In this document: positions 25,901-32,529 of the stretch, in pieces | Numbering within the stretch: position 1 is the stretch's first letter | Layout: each line of letters begins with the position of its first letter | NCBI RefSeq assembly: GCF_002215495.1 | Contig: NZ_CP021378.1 | Coordinates: 704,417 to 768,416, forward strand | Direction of reading: 5' to 3' | DNA from: Porphyrobacter sp. CACIAM 03H1 | GTDB taxonomy: Bacteria; Pseudomonadota; Alphaproteobacteria; Sphingomonadales; Sphingomonadaceae | DNA length: 64,000 nucleotides | The notes under the pieces: generated by a model | Databases searched by the model: none | What the model was told of the DNA's origin: nothing | Seen by the model: only the letters and a program-made list of their open reading frames with translations | Made by a program: the position numbers and the translations under genes

Positions 25901-26127
25901 AGACCCGGCGCTTCGTGCAGGCGCGTGCCAAGGTGGGCAATTTCTACGTCAACCGTAACCAGATCGGTGCGGTGGTGGAGAGCCAGCCCTTCGGCGGCGA
26001 GGGCCTTTCCGGCACAGGGCCCAAGGCCGGCGGCCCGCACTACCTCGCCCGCTTCGCGACCGAGCGCGTGACCTGCATCGACACCACGGCGGCCGGCGGC
26101 AACGCGAGCCTGCTGGCGGCGGGTTAG
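22993..26127 (+). CDS. putA: PutA, bifunctional proline dehydrogenase / P5C dehydrogenase
   Basis: 1044 aa. It oxidises proline to glutamate at the membrane-cytosol interface. The FAD-dependent PRODH domain covers about residues 170-460 (SVKLSALHPKY, FTIDAEEAERLEL, RLVKGAYWDSEVK). The aldehyde dehydrogenase domain begins near 560 (FATISPWNFPLAI, IAETGGQNAMIVD) with the catalytic Cys in SFQSAGQRCSALRV. There is no N-terminal ribbon-helix-helix domain, so it is the enzyme-only form without autorepressor activity. No putP transporter adjoins. Its stop overlaps the convergent gene on the minus strand. Confidence 0.97.
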   Translation: MADYSPAPAIDRTDLRRAYRQEEEACIAERLEQAAPAARVHAGAARLAIDLIEGARAKKASGIDAFLQQYGLDTEEGIALMCLAEALLRVPDAATADALIKDKIGQIDWGEHLGESSSTFVNAATFSLMLTGEVLDPPDARQKGLGSAFKRAMNRLGEPVIRTATAQAMKILGGQFVFGRTIDEALKRAAPERARGITHSFDMLGEAAMTFEDAEKYRQAYESALTRLAREAGAGVAGSPGISVKLSALHPKYNFFHADEAKAAMVPVIRDLAVRARDADIHFTIDAEEAERLELSLDIIEELVADDDLFRRPDGSRWEGFGLAIQAYQKRGLWVCDWAGKLARRHGRRLFVRLVKGAYWDSEVKLSQVGGYADYPVFTRKVATDVSYLACAARLFEHSDVIRPAFATHNAYTIGAIKHLSEGKPFEFQRLHGMGEEVYDALHALEGNQRTPVRIYAPVGGHKELLAYLVRRLLENGANTSFVNRMGDADIPAEELVGDPVAELAAMRPRRNPAIPLPADIFGARRNSAGIDLSDPLVRAPLLERLKLLEGVHWRAEPTFPAASAGEIAPITSPHDMAQVVGTRRDATPQEVDAAFARAAAIQPGWDALGGKARALLLEEAADLFEAHTAEFLSLCQREAGKTLLDSVLELREAVDFLRYYAAEARRQFAAPVILPGPTGEENSLSLHGRGVFATISPWNFPLAIFIGMASAALAAGNSVIAKPAEQTPLIAALAVKLCHEAGIPPEAFQLLPGAGPVGQMITADPRLAGVAFTGSTETARAINRALANRDGPIATLIAETGGQNAMIVDSSALPEQVVRDVLASSFQSAGQRCSALRVLYLQEDIAEPMLAMIRGGFAALTVGDPADLATDVGPVIDEDARAALERHVARSEASGRKVERLPLPPGTGKGCFVAPTIIELGGIGELKREQFGPVLHVVRFRAGELGRVIEDINATGFGLTLGLHSRIAETRRFVQARAKVGNFYVNRNQIGAVVESQPFGGEGLSGTGPKAGGPHYLARFATERVTCIDTTAAGGNASLLAAG

Positions 26128-26684
26128 AGCGCCCGCGTCAATCGGATGTCGATCTCGCGGCTCACGTAACGCCACTCCTCGCTCGCGCGCAGGCGGGCGA
26201 GGAGTTCGTCGAACATCCCTTCGTGCTCCGGGGCGAATTCGAACCAGGTGAGGAAGTCGAAGGGCTCGCCCAGGTCGCGGCCGTGGTGCAACCGGCGGGC
26301 GACTTGCGGCAGGTATTCCATCCCGATCGAGGTGTGGCGCGACTGCTCCTCGTAGATCCGGCGGCGTTCGTCCTGCGCCAGCGCCCACCATGCCTCGGAC
26401 TTGCTGATGGGAATCAACGCCGCCCGCCGCGCCTCGCCGCGCCCGAGCGGACTGCCGCGCGCCGACAGCGCGGCAAATTCCTCGCGCAGGGTGTAGCGCA
26501 GGTGGCTGGCGACGCCCGAAAGCGTCCACACGGTTCCCGCCGCAGGCGCGCGCTCCCCCGGCCGGACCGACAGGCCCCGGGCAGCGGGGAGGCTCTCCCC
26601 TGCCAGCGTCGTCATGCCGGTCACCGCCCAGTCGCCCCCGGCACCGCCGTCGAAGGCATAAAGAACCCGCGCGCCATACGTCAT
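26124..26684 (-). CDS. Chlorite-dismutase-like (DyP/Cld superfamily) protein
   Basis: 186 aa. The first 110 residues are a variable half; the second half has the Cld-type block SKSEAWWALAQDERRRIYEE, ARRLHHGRDLGEPFDFL, TWFEFAPEHEGMFDEL and EEWRYVSREIDIRLTR. The His of LHHGRD is at the place of the proximal haem ligand. Family members are haem peroxidases, chlorite dismutases or coproheme decarboxylases; the short length fits the dimeric Cld-like type. Real chlorite turnover is not implied. It converges on putA with overlapping stops. Confidence 0.7.
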   Translation of the reverse strand: MTYGARVLYAFDGGAGGDWAVTGMTTLAGESLPAARGLSVRPGERAPAAGTVWTLSGVASHLRYTLREEFAALSARGSPLGRGEARRAALIPISKSEAWWALAQDERRRIYEEQSRHTSIGMEYLPQVARRLHHGRDLGEPFDFLTWFEFAPEHEGMFDELLARLRASEEWRYVSREIDIRLTRAL

Positions 26685-26754
26685 GCCGCAAGCTTGCGCC
26701 GAAGCGCGCGCTTGGCTCTATCGAAATGGACTCGCCGGGCCTATCCTGCGGCCG

Positions 26755-27477
26755 ATGCACGAAGCCGCTCCGACGCGCCGCACCTTCACGGTCGCCAGCT
26801 ACAACATCCACAAGGGTGTCGGCACCGACCGCAGGCGCGATCCGGGGCGCATCCTCAATGTGCTGAACGAGGTGGGCGCGGACGTGGTGTGCCTGCAGGA
26901 AGCCGACCTCAGGTTCGGCACCCGCGCCTCGGTGCTGCCGCGCTTTATGATCGAGAGCCACACCGACTACGTCCCCGTGCCGCTCGACGTGCAGCACGAT
27001 TCGATGGGCTGGCACGGCAACGCGATCCTCGTGCGGCAGGGCATCGCGGTGGAGCACCACGACATCATCCACATCCCCTGCCTCGAACCGCGCGGGGTGG
27101 TGACGGCGACGCTCGGCCTCGGCGATGCCGGACTGACGGTGTTCGGGATGCATCTCGACCTGTCGGGCCTGTGGCGGGTGCGCCAGGCCCGCGCGATCGC
27201 GACGCTCGCCGATGCGGCCCGCAGCGCGCGGCCCACGGTGCTGATGGGCGATCTCAACGAATGGCGCGCGGCCGCCGGGTGCTTTCGCGAATTCGGGCGG
27301 CATTTCGCCCTGCTCGATCCCGGACCGAGCTTCCCCAGTCGCCGTCCGCTCGGCAGGCTCGACCGGATCCTGCATTGCGAGCGCCTGCGGGTGGAGGACT
27401 GCGGGGTGCACCGCAGCGCGCTTGCCGCCGCCGCCTCGGACCACCTGCCCGTCTGGGCGCGCTTCGCCCCGGCCTGA
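26755..27477 (+). CDS. Endonuclease/exonuclease/phosphatase-family hydrolase
   Basis: 240 aa from ATG 26755, chosen because the longer frame from 26683 would run into the divergent gene's start. The EEP fold is clear: VASYNIHKGVGTDRR, VCLQEADLRFG with the metal-binding Glu, GNAILVRQG, VFGMHLDLSGLWRVRQA, VLMGDLNEWR with Asp and Asn, and the final SDHLPVWARF. Substrates across this family range from DNA to phospholipids; several relatives work on cardiolipin or other phosphodiesters. No substrate can be inferred. A hairpin follows 12 bases after the stop. Confidence 0.9.
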   Translation: MHEAAPTRRTFTVASYNIHKGVGTDRRRDPGRILNVLNEVGADVVCLQEADLRFGTRASVLPRFMIESHTDYVPVPLDVQHDSMGWHGNAILVRQGIAVEHHDIIHIPCLEPRGVVTATLGLGDAGLTVFGMHLDLSGLWRVRQARAIATLADAARSARPTVLMGDLNEWRAAAGCFREFGRHFALLDPGPSFPSRRPLGRLDRILHCERLRVEDCGVHRSALAAAASDHLPVWARFAPA

Positions 27478-27488
27478 GCGGGGTCCGC

Positions 27489-27520
27489 AAAAAAGGCCCC
27501 CGCCGGTGAGGGCGGGGGCT
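27489..27520 (-). terminator. Strong hairpin with T-run on the minus strand
   Basis: Stem GCCCCCGCC / GGCGGGGGC (27496-27504, 27511-27519). On the minus strand it is followed by six T, so it is a good terminator in that direction; on the plus strand the tail is only TTGAA. It may serve the plus-strand hydrolase weakly, but the better reading serves a minus-strand transcript for which no gene is seen. Confidence 0.7.
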
Positions 27521-27691
27521 TGAAGTCAGGGGCCGGAGGGCCCCTCGGGTCGCAAGGCCTTGATAGCATGTCCCTGCGGACAGGCTCGTGACAAATGCTG
27601 TTAGGCGGCGCTGCGTGCGCATTTTCGGGAAGGGGGATATGTCGGGCCGCCACCCTTGCCCCTGCGCGCGCCATCGGGAATCCCTTTCCCC

Positions 27692-28246
27692 ATGGCGATT
27701 CTCTCCGACAAATGGATCCGCGCTCAGGCGCTCGAACACGGCATGATCGAGCCCTTCGTCGAGGCACAGCGGCGGGACGGGGTGATCTCCTATGGCCTCT
27801 CGTCCTACGGCTACGACGCGCGGGTCGCGCCCGAGTTCAAGATCTTCACCAATGTCGATTCCTCGGTGGTCGATCCCAAGCAGTTCGATCCCAAGAGCTT
27901 CGTCGACCGCGAGACCGATGTCTGCATCATCCCGCCCAACAGCTTCGCGCTCGCCCGCACGGTGGAATATTTCCGCGTGCCGGAGGACGTGCTGGTGATC
28001 TGCCTCGGCAAGAGCACCTATGCGCGTTGCGGGATCATCGTGAACGTCACCCCGCTGGAGCCGGGCTGGGAAGGGCACGTGACGCTCGAATTCTCGAACA
28101 CCACGCCGCTGCCCGCCAAGATCTACGCCAACGAGGGCGCGTGCCAGTTCCTGTTCCTGCGAGGCAACGAGCGCTGCGAGACCAGCTACAAGGACCGCGC
28201 CGGAAAATACATGGGCCAGCGCGGGGTGACGCTGCCGAGGCTTTAG
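27692..28246 (+). CDS. dcd: dCTP deaminase
   Basis: 184 aa from ATG 27692, exactly the usual family length. It converts dCTP to dUTP, the precursor route to dTMP. The trimeric dUTPase-like fold shows [33 protein letters not shown] with the Ser and Arg of the active site, the catalytic Glu in [16 protein letters not shown], and [12 protein letters not shown] at the C terminus. It is a single gene; the spaces on both sides carry hairpins or repeats. Confidence 0.97.
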   Translation: MAILSDKWIRAQALEHGMIEPFVEAQRRDGVISYGLSSYGYDARVAPEFKIFTNVDSSVVDPKQFDPKSFVDRETDVCIIPPNSFALARTVEYFRVPEDVLVICLGKSTYARCGIIVNVTPLEPGWEGHVTLEFSNTTPLPAKIYANEGACQFLFLRGNERCETSYKDRAGKYMGQRGVTLPRL

Positions 28247-28323
28247 GGCAACCTTTCCTACAGACAGCCAGACCGGTTAGCCTCGGGGGTCTTCGCGTCC
28301 GAAAGGCCCTTGCTGCTGTGATG

Positions 28324-28431
28324 AAGGCCCCGCTTCCCTGTCCGTCCGCCTCGACCAACGACGCGCAACGCACTGGTATAGTTAGCCAATACCACGTTGC
28401 ATCAAGTGGACACGGTGTCCGCTTTGTCCGC
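28324..28431. repeat. Dispersed structured element, copy B
   Basis: 108 bases, partner of 16305-16412 at a constant offset of 12019 with no insertion or deletion. The conserved ends are CCCTGTCCGTCCG (28336-28348) and the block 28404-28431 containing GGTGTCCGCTTTGTCCGC. The 55-base interior differs but folds into its own hairpin, GCAACG-CAC-TGGTAT with ATACCA-CGTTGC. It lies between dcd and the next gene, 80 bases before that start. Confidence 0.75.
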
Positions 28432-28511
28432 TTTTCCACGTCTGGACTTGCCGATTTGGTCTGGCCCCGTGCGGCGGTGCGTGGCAACACGCCAGCCAAA
28501 GGAGAGCATGC

Positions 28512-29687
28512 ATGAGCACCCGCGAATTCGACATCATCGTCTATGGCGCCACCGGCTACACCGGGCGGCTGGTGGCGGAGTATCTCGCCAGCCATTACGG
28601 CAGCCGTGACGATGGCCCCAAGTGGGCGATGGCCGGGCGCAGCCTCGCCAAGCTGGAGGAAGTCCGCGACCTGATCGGCGCGCCCGCTTCGACCCCGCTC
28701 GTCGTCGCCAATGCCGATGACGATGCCGACCTCGAAGCCATGTGCCGGCGCACCCGCGTGGTCCTCACCACCGTCGGCCCCTACCAGCTCTATGGCGACA
28801 AGCTCGTCGCCGCCTGCGTCACGACCGGCACCGACTATGCCGACCTCTGTGGCGAGCCCGCATGGATGGCGGCCAAGATCGCCGAGCATCAGGCTGCCGC
28901 CGAAGCCTCCGGCGCGCGCATCTGCTTTTCGAGCGGGTTCGATTCGATCCCCTTCGATCTCGGCGTGATGATGACCCAGAAGGCCTGCGTGGAACGCTTC
29001 GGCAAGCCCGCCCCGCGCATCCGAGGCCGTGTCGGCGCGATGCAGGGTACCTTCTCGGGCGGCACCGCGGCGAGCCTCGGGGCGACGATGAAGGCTGCCG
29101 CCAAGGACATGTCGGTGATCGCCACGCTGCGGAACCCCTTTGCCCTCACCCCGGGCTTCGAGGGGCCGGACCAGCCCTCGGGCATGATCCCGAGCTACGA
29201 GGACGATCTCGGCAAGTGGTCCGCGCCCTTCGTGATGGCGCCGATCAACACCAAGAACGTGCACCGCACCAACTTCCTGCTCGGCCACCCCTACGGCAAG
29301 GATTTCCAGTACGACGAGATGATGCTGACCAGCCCCGGCGAGGCGGGCAAGGCGGCGGCCAATGCGGCGCTCGAATTCATGAAGAACCCCTTCGGCGCCA
29401 AGCCCCCCAAGCCGGGCGAAGGGCCGACCAAGGAGGAGCGCGAGAACGGCTTCTACGACGTGGTGTTCGTGGCCGACATGCCCGATGGTCAGCGGCTCCA
29501 GTATGGCGTGAAGGGCCGCTACGATCCCGGCTACGGCTCGACCAGCCGGATGCTCAGCGAAACCGGGATTGCGCTGCTTTCCTGCACCAAGCCGGGCGGC
29601 ATCGGCACGCCGGGGGCCTTCCTCGGCGAGGATCTGGTCAAGCGGCTCGAGGAGCACGCCGAGCTGACCTTCGCGGTCGAAACGTAA
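28512..29687 (+). CDS. Saccharopine-dehydrogenase-family oxidoreductase
   Basis: 391 aa with AAAGGAG before the ATG. The N-terminal Rossmann motif is VYGATGYTGRLVAEYLA, followed by WAMAGRSLAKLEEV and the family segment VLTTVGPYQLYGDKLVAAC. CFSSGFDSIPFDLGV and GTFSGGTAASL are typical of the trans-acting enoyl reductase / saccharopine-dehydrogenase-like proteins of bacteria. Such proteins may reduce lipid intermediates; lysine metabolism is unlikely here. The substrate is unknown. It may share its transcript with the small membrane protein downstream. Confidence 0.88.
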   Translation: MSTREFDIIVYGATGYTGRLVAEYLASHYGSRDDGPKWAMAGRSLAKLEEVRDLIGAPASTPLVVANADDDADLEAMCRRTRVVLTTVGPYQLYGDKLVAACVTTGTDYADLCGEPAWMAAKIAEHQAAAEASGARICFSSGFDSIPFDLGVMMTQKACVERFGKPAPRIRGRVGAMQGTFSGGTAASLGATMKAAAKDMSVIATLRNPFALTPGFEGPDQPSGMIPSYEDDLGKWSAPFVMAPINTKNVHRTNFLLGHPYGKDFQYDEMMLTSPGEAGKAAANAALEFMKNPFGAKPPKPGEGPTKEERENGFYDVVFVADMPDGQRLQYGVKGRYDPGYGSTSRMLSETGIALLSCTKPGGIGTPGAFLGEDLVKRLEEHAELTFAVET

Positions 29688-29781
29688 GGTTGCGTAGGCT
29701 CCGGCGGGTGGGGGAACCTGCCGGGGGCCTGCGGTGTTGAGGCAGGTGGAGGGGCGTCGCTGCGACGAAAGGCCTGCCCCC

Positions 29782-30021
29782 GTGACCCTGCTTCAGATGC
29801 AAGTGCTGATCGCGCTGCTTTCCGCCGCCTCGCTGCTTTCGGCCGCCTGGCTTGTGCTTCACGCCCGCGACGTGGCGCTGCTGCTGCGCCCGGTCTTCCC
29901 GTTGGTGCCGGGCGAGGGCCGGCGGCTGGCGAGCTTCCGCGCGGTGAGCGCCGCGATCACGGTCTTCGGCTTCAGCCTTGTCGGCGAGGTGTGGATCGTG
30001 CTGCGGGCTGCAGGTTTCTAG
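29782..30021 (+). CDS. Small membrane protein, 79 aa
   Basis: The GTG start at 29782 has GAAAGG ten bases upstream; ATG 29797 is an alternative. Two hydrophobic segments (VLIALLSAASLLSAAWLVL and AVSAAITVFGFSLVGEVWIV) surround a short Arg-containing loop. No family is recognised. It follows the reductase gene by 94 bases and ends just before the terminator of the convergent TonB receptor. Confidence 0.65.
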   Translation: MTLLQMQVLIALLSAASLLSAAWLVLHARDVALLLRPVFPLVPGEGRRLASFRAVSAAITVFGFSLVGEVWIVLRAAGF

Positions 30022-30030
30022 CGCCCATGC

Positions 30031-30073
30031 AAAAGGGGCAGCCGGACACCAGATCTCTCTGGCCGACTGCCCC
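30031..30073 (-). terminator. Terminator of the ZnuD-like receptor gene
   Basis: Outer stem GGGGCAG / CTGCCCC with an inner CCAG / CTGG pair, and four T next to the stem when read on the minus strand. It lies 30 bases past the receptor stop and may also end the convergent plus-strand transcript. Confidence 0.75.
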
Positions 30074-30102
30074 GATTGCGACCCTCGCGGGGAGGGTAAG
30101 GC

Positions 30103-32322
30103 TCAGAAGCTGAGGCGCACGCTCGCCCGGAAGTTCCGCCCGATCAGCGGGACGAAGTCTTTCGTGAAGCTCGCATGGCGGCGGCCGTTGACATCGAAGA
30201 TGTTGTCGGCAGCGACCAGCACGGTCACGTTGCGGTTCTGCGTGAAGGGCCGCCAGGCAACGAGCGCGTTGACCAGCGTGAAGCTGTCGGTCGGCGTCTC
30301 GAAGGCGGTCACGCGGTCCTGTTCGCCGAACCACTGCACCTCGCCGCGCACGTCGAAGGCATCGGTCTGGGCCTCCAGCGCGCCCAGCAGCGCCAGCGGC
30401 GGGATGCGCGGCACGGCGGTGCCGTCGGCGAGCTCGGCCTCGGTGTATGAGGCGCGCAGGTCGGTCATCAGGCGGAAGCTCCCGGTGTCGATCACCGGGT
30501 AGTTGAGTTCGGCCTCGAAGCCCCAGAAGTCGGCATCCTGCTGGAGATACTGGAACACCGGCAGGTCGTCCTCCTCAGCGCCGGTATCCTCGAGGAAGAT
30601 GTAGTTGTCGAACCACTGGCGGTAGGCGGTGAGGTTGAAGGTCCCCGCACCGATGCTGCCGCGGGCATAGGCCTCGAGGCCCCACGCGCGTTCGGTCCGA
30701 AGGTCCGCGTCGCCAACCTCGAAGGCCTGGGTGGCGATGTGCGGTCCGTCAGAGAACAGCTCCTCGGCGCTCGGCGCCCGTTCGGCGCGCGAGCCGTTGA
30801 TGCCGATGCGGACACCCTCGATGCCCTGGTACACGAGGCCGAGCGCGCCCGAGAAGGTCTCGTAGTCGCGCGCGATGCCGACGGTCTGGGCCTCGACGTC
30901 GGTGAATTCGGCGCGGGCCGCGGCCTCGATCTGGACCGAGCCGGTGCCCCACTCCTGCAGGGTGAAGACCGCGAGCTGATCGGTGAGGTTCGGCGGGACA
31001 TAGGCTTCCGCCCCGACGGCGCTGAAATCGCGGTGCAGGAACTGGACGCCGGTCGCGCCGCGCAGCACGCCGGCGGCGTTCTGCACCAGCTCTGCACGCG
31101 CTTCGATGCTGGTGCTGTCGAACACGGTGCCGACCTCGCCCGGGCCCTCGAACTCGGTGTGGGTGTAGTCGGAATAGCCGACCCGCACCTTCAGCCGCTC
31201 GAGCGCCCCGTCGCCGAGGTAGATGTCGCCCTTGAAGTCTGCGCGGAACTGCTGGAGGTCGATGCGGACGTTTTCTTCCTCCTTCTCCTCCTCGCCGCCG
31301 TGGTCTTCGCCTTCCTCGCCGCCGTGCTCATGCTTGAGGCCGGGGCGTTTGATGACGCCGTAATTGGTATCGTACCAGCCGATCGCAGCGCCGAAGGTGC
31401 TCTCGCCGAGAATCAGGCCGAGACCGGCGTTGAGCGTCCAGCTCCGCATGTCGCTGTTGGGCACGAAGCCGCGCTGGTCGGCGGCCTCACGGAACTCGGC
31501 GGCCTCCTCGGGTTCGCCGTCGGCGATCTTCTCGGCGGCCTCTTCGAGCAGCTCCTCACGCAGCTGGGGCGAGAGCTGGAAGCCGCCGATGTCCATGTTG
31601 CCGGTATCGCGCCACGAGCCGTCGAGGTGGAACACGAGATTCGACCCGATCCCGGCATCGAGGCTCGCCGCGCCGGTGCGCAGGTTGGTCGCGCTGTCGA
31701 TCCCGGCGAAGGCATCGAGGTGGAACGCCTCGTCCGGCATCCGGGTCGGGATGCGCTTGTCGATCACGTTGACCGCCCCGCCGATCGCCTGGCTGCCGTA
31801 GAGCAGCACGGCGGGGCCGCGCAGCACCTCGATCCGCTCGATCGTGATCGGCTCGATGGTGGTGGCATGGTCGACCGAGGTGTTCGAGACGTCTGCCGTG
31901 CCGACGCCGTCGACGAGCACGCGCACGCGCTCGCCCTGCTGGCCGCGCAGCACCGGGCGCGCGGAGCCGGGGGCGAAGCTGGTCGAGGAGACGCCGGGCA
32001 GCTTGGCGAGAAGGTCGCCGATCTGGCCGTTCACCGCGTCGCGCTGGACGTCGGCGATCTCGACCACGCTGGTGCCGGCGAGCACGTCGAGTTCCTTGAG
32101 GCCGGCGGCACTCACGATGATCTCGCCCGTGGTGGCCGTCTGGCGGTTGTGGAGATCGTCCTCGGGCGGCGTGCTGCCGGTCTGCGCGGGCTGTGCCGCG
32201 GCCTGGGCCTCGGCATCCGTCGCGGCGGTATCGGCGAGCGCGGGGGTCGCGGACACGGCGAGGCCGAGCACGGTGGCAAGGGCAAGGCGGGAGGTTGCAA
32301 GGCGGATCTTGCGGTCGGTCAT
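30103..32322 (-). CDS. TonB-dependent receptor, ZnuD-like (probable zinc uptake)
   Basis: 739 aa. A signal peptide (RLALATVLGLAVSATPALA) is followed by a plug domain (LAKLPGVSSTSFAPGSARP, VLRGQQGERVRVLVDGVG, IERIEVLRGPAVLLYGSQA) and a barrel that ends in NFRASVRLSF. A His/Glu-rich surface loop, HEHGGEEGEDHGGEEEKEE, lies near residue 335, as in the zinc receptor ZnuD. Such loops capture Zn from the outside. A Zur-like operator sits 31-48 bases upstream, which supports zinc over copper or nickel. No inner-membrane zinc transporter adjoins. Confidence 0.88.
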   Translation of the reverse strand: MTDRKIRLATSRLALATVLGLAVSATPALADTAATDAEAQAAAQPAQTGSTPPEDDLHNRQTATTGEIIVSAAGLKELDVLAGTSVVEIADVQRDAVNGQIGDLLAKLPGVSSTSFAPGSARPVLRGQQGERVRVLVDGVGTADVSNTSVDHATTIEPITIERIEVLRGPAVLLYGSQAIGGAVNVIDKRIPTRMPDEAFHLDAFAGIDSATNLRTGAASLDAGIGSNLVFHLDGSWRDTGNMDIGGFQLSPQLREELLEEAAEKIADGEPEEAAEFREAADQRGFVPNSDMRSWTLNAGLGLILGESTFGAAIGWYDTNYGVIKRPGLKHEHGGEEGEDHGGEEEKEEENVRIDLQQFRADFKGDIYLGDGALERLKVRVGYSDYTHTEFEGPGEVGTVFDSTSIEARAELVQNAAGVLRGATGVQFLHRDFSAVGAEAYVPPNLTDQLAVFTLQEWGTGSVQIEAAARAEFTDVEAQTVGIARDYETFSGALGLVYQGIEGVRIGINGSRAERAPSAEELFSDGPHIATQAFEVGDADLRTERAWGLEAYARGSIGAGTFNLTAYRQWFDNYIFLEDTGAEEDDLPVFQYLQQDADFWGFEAELNYPVIDTGSFRLMTDLRASYTEAELADGTAVPRIPPLALLGALEAQTDAFDVRGEVQWFGEQDRVTAFETPTDSFTLVNALVAWRPFTQNRNVTVLVAADNIFDVNGRRHASFTKDFVPLIGRNFRASVRLSF

Positions 32323-32352
32323 GGTGTTTCCGTTGCTTTCTAGGGGTTACGT

Positions 32353-32370
32353 TGATGTAATAACGTATCA
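32353..32370 (-). promoter_or_regulatory. Zur-like operator upstream of the ZnuD-like gene
   Basis: On the minus strand the site reads TGATACGTTATTACATCA. Its core GATACGTTATTACAT differs at two positions from the GATATGTTATAACAT pattern I associate with alphaproteobacterial Zur boxes. An overlapping exact palindrome TACGTT-N8-AACGTA is also present. The location between promoter and start fits zinc repression. Confidence 0.6.
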
Positions 32371-32478
32371 CGCGCCTAGCGCGGCGCGCGCCGGATGCAA
32401 AGAGAAAATGGGCAGACTGTCGACTGGCGCCGACGGGCTGCGACCGGAATGCAACAACCCGCCCTGCCGGGGACGCGA

Positions 32479-32512
32479 AAAGGCCCGGCCGCTGCGGGGC
32501 GACCGGGCCTTT
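32479..32512 (-). terminator. Terminator of the large TonB receptor gene
   Basis: A 10-bp stem AAAGGCCCGG / CCGGGCCTTT, giving CCTTTT on the minus strand, lies 18 bases beyond the receptor stop. The A/T ends make it usable in both directions. Confidence 0.8.
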
Positions 32513-32529
32513 GGATGGTCTGCCGGCGG

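Noticed and set aside
23239..27444. A very long open frame on the minus strand across putA and neighbours (about 1400 codons)
   Set aside because: It is antisense to a full, motif-complete PutA and is low-complexity (Arg, His, Gly and Ala rich), as expected from a GC-rich shadow frame.
16305..28431. Similar short peptides (ending GVRFVR) encoded by both dispersed element copies
   Set aside because: The similarity follows from the DNA conservation; the interiors diverge as RNA or DNA would, there is no ribosome-binding element, and the frames differ in extent.
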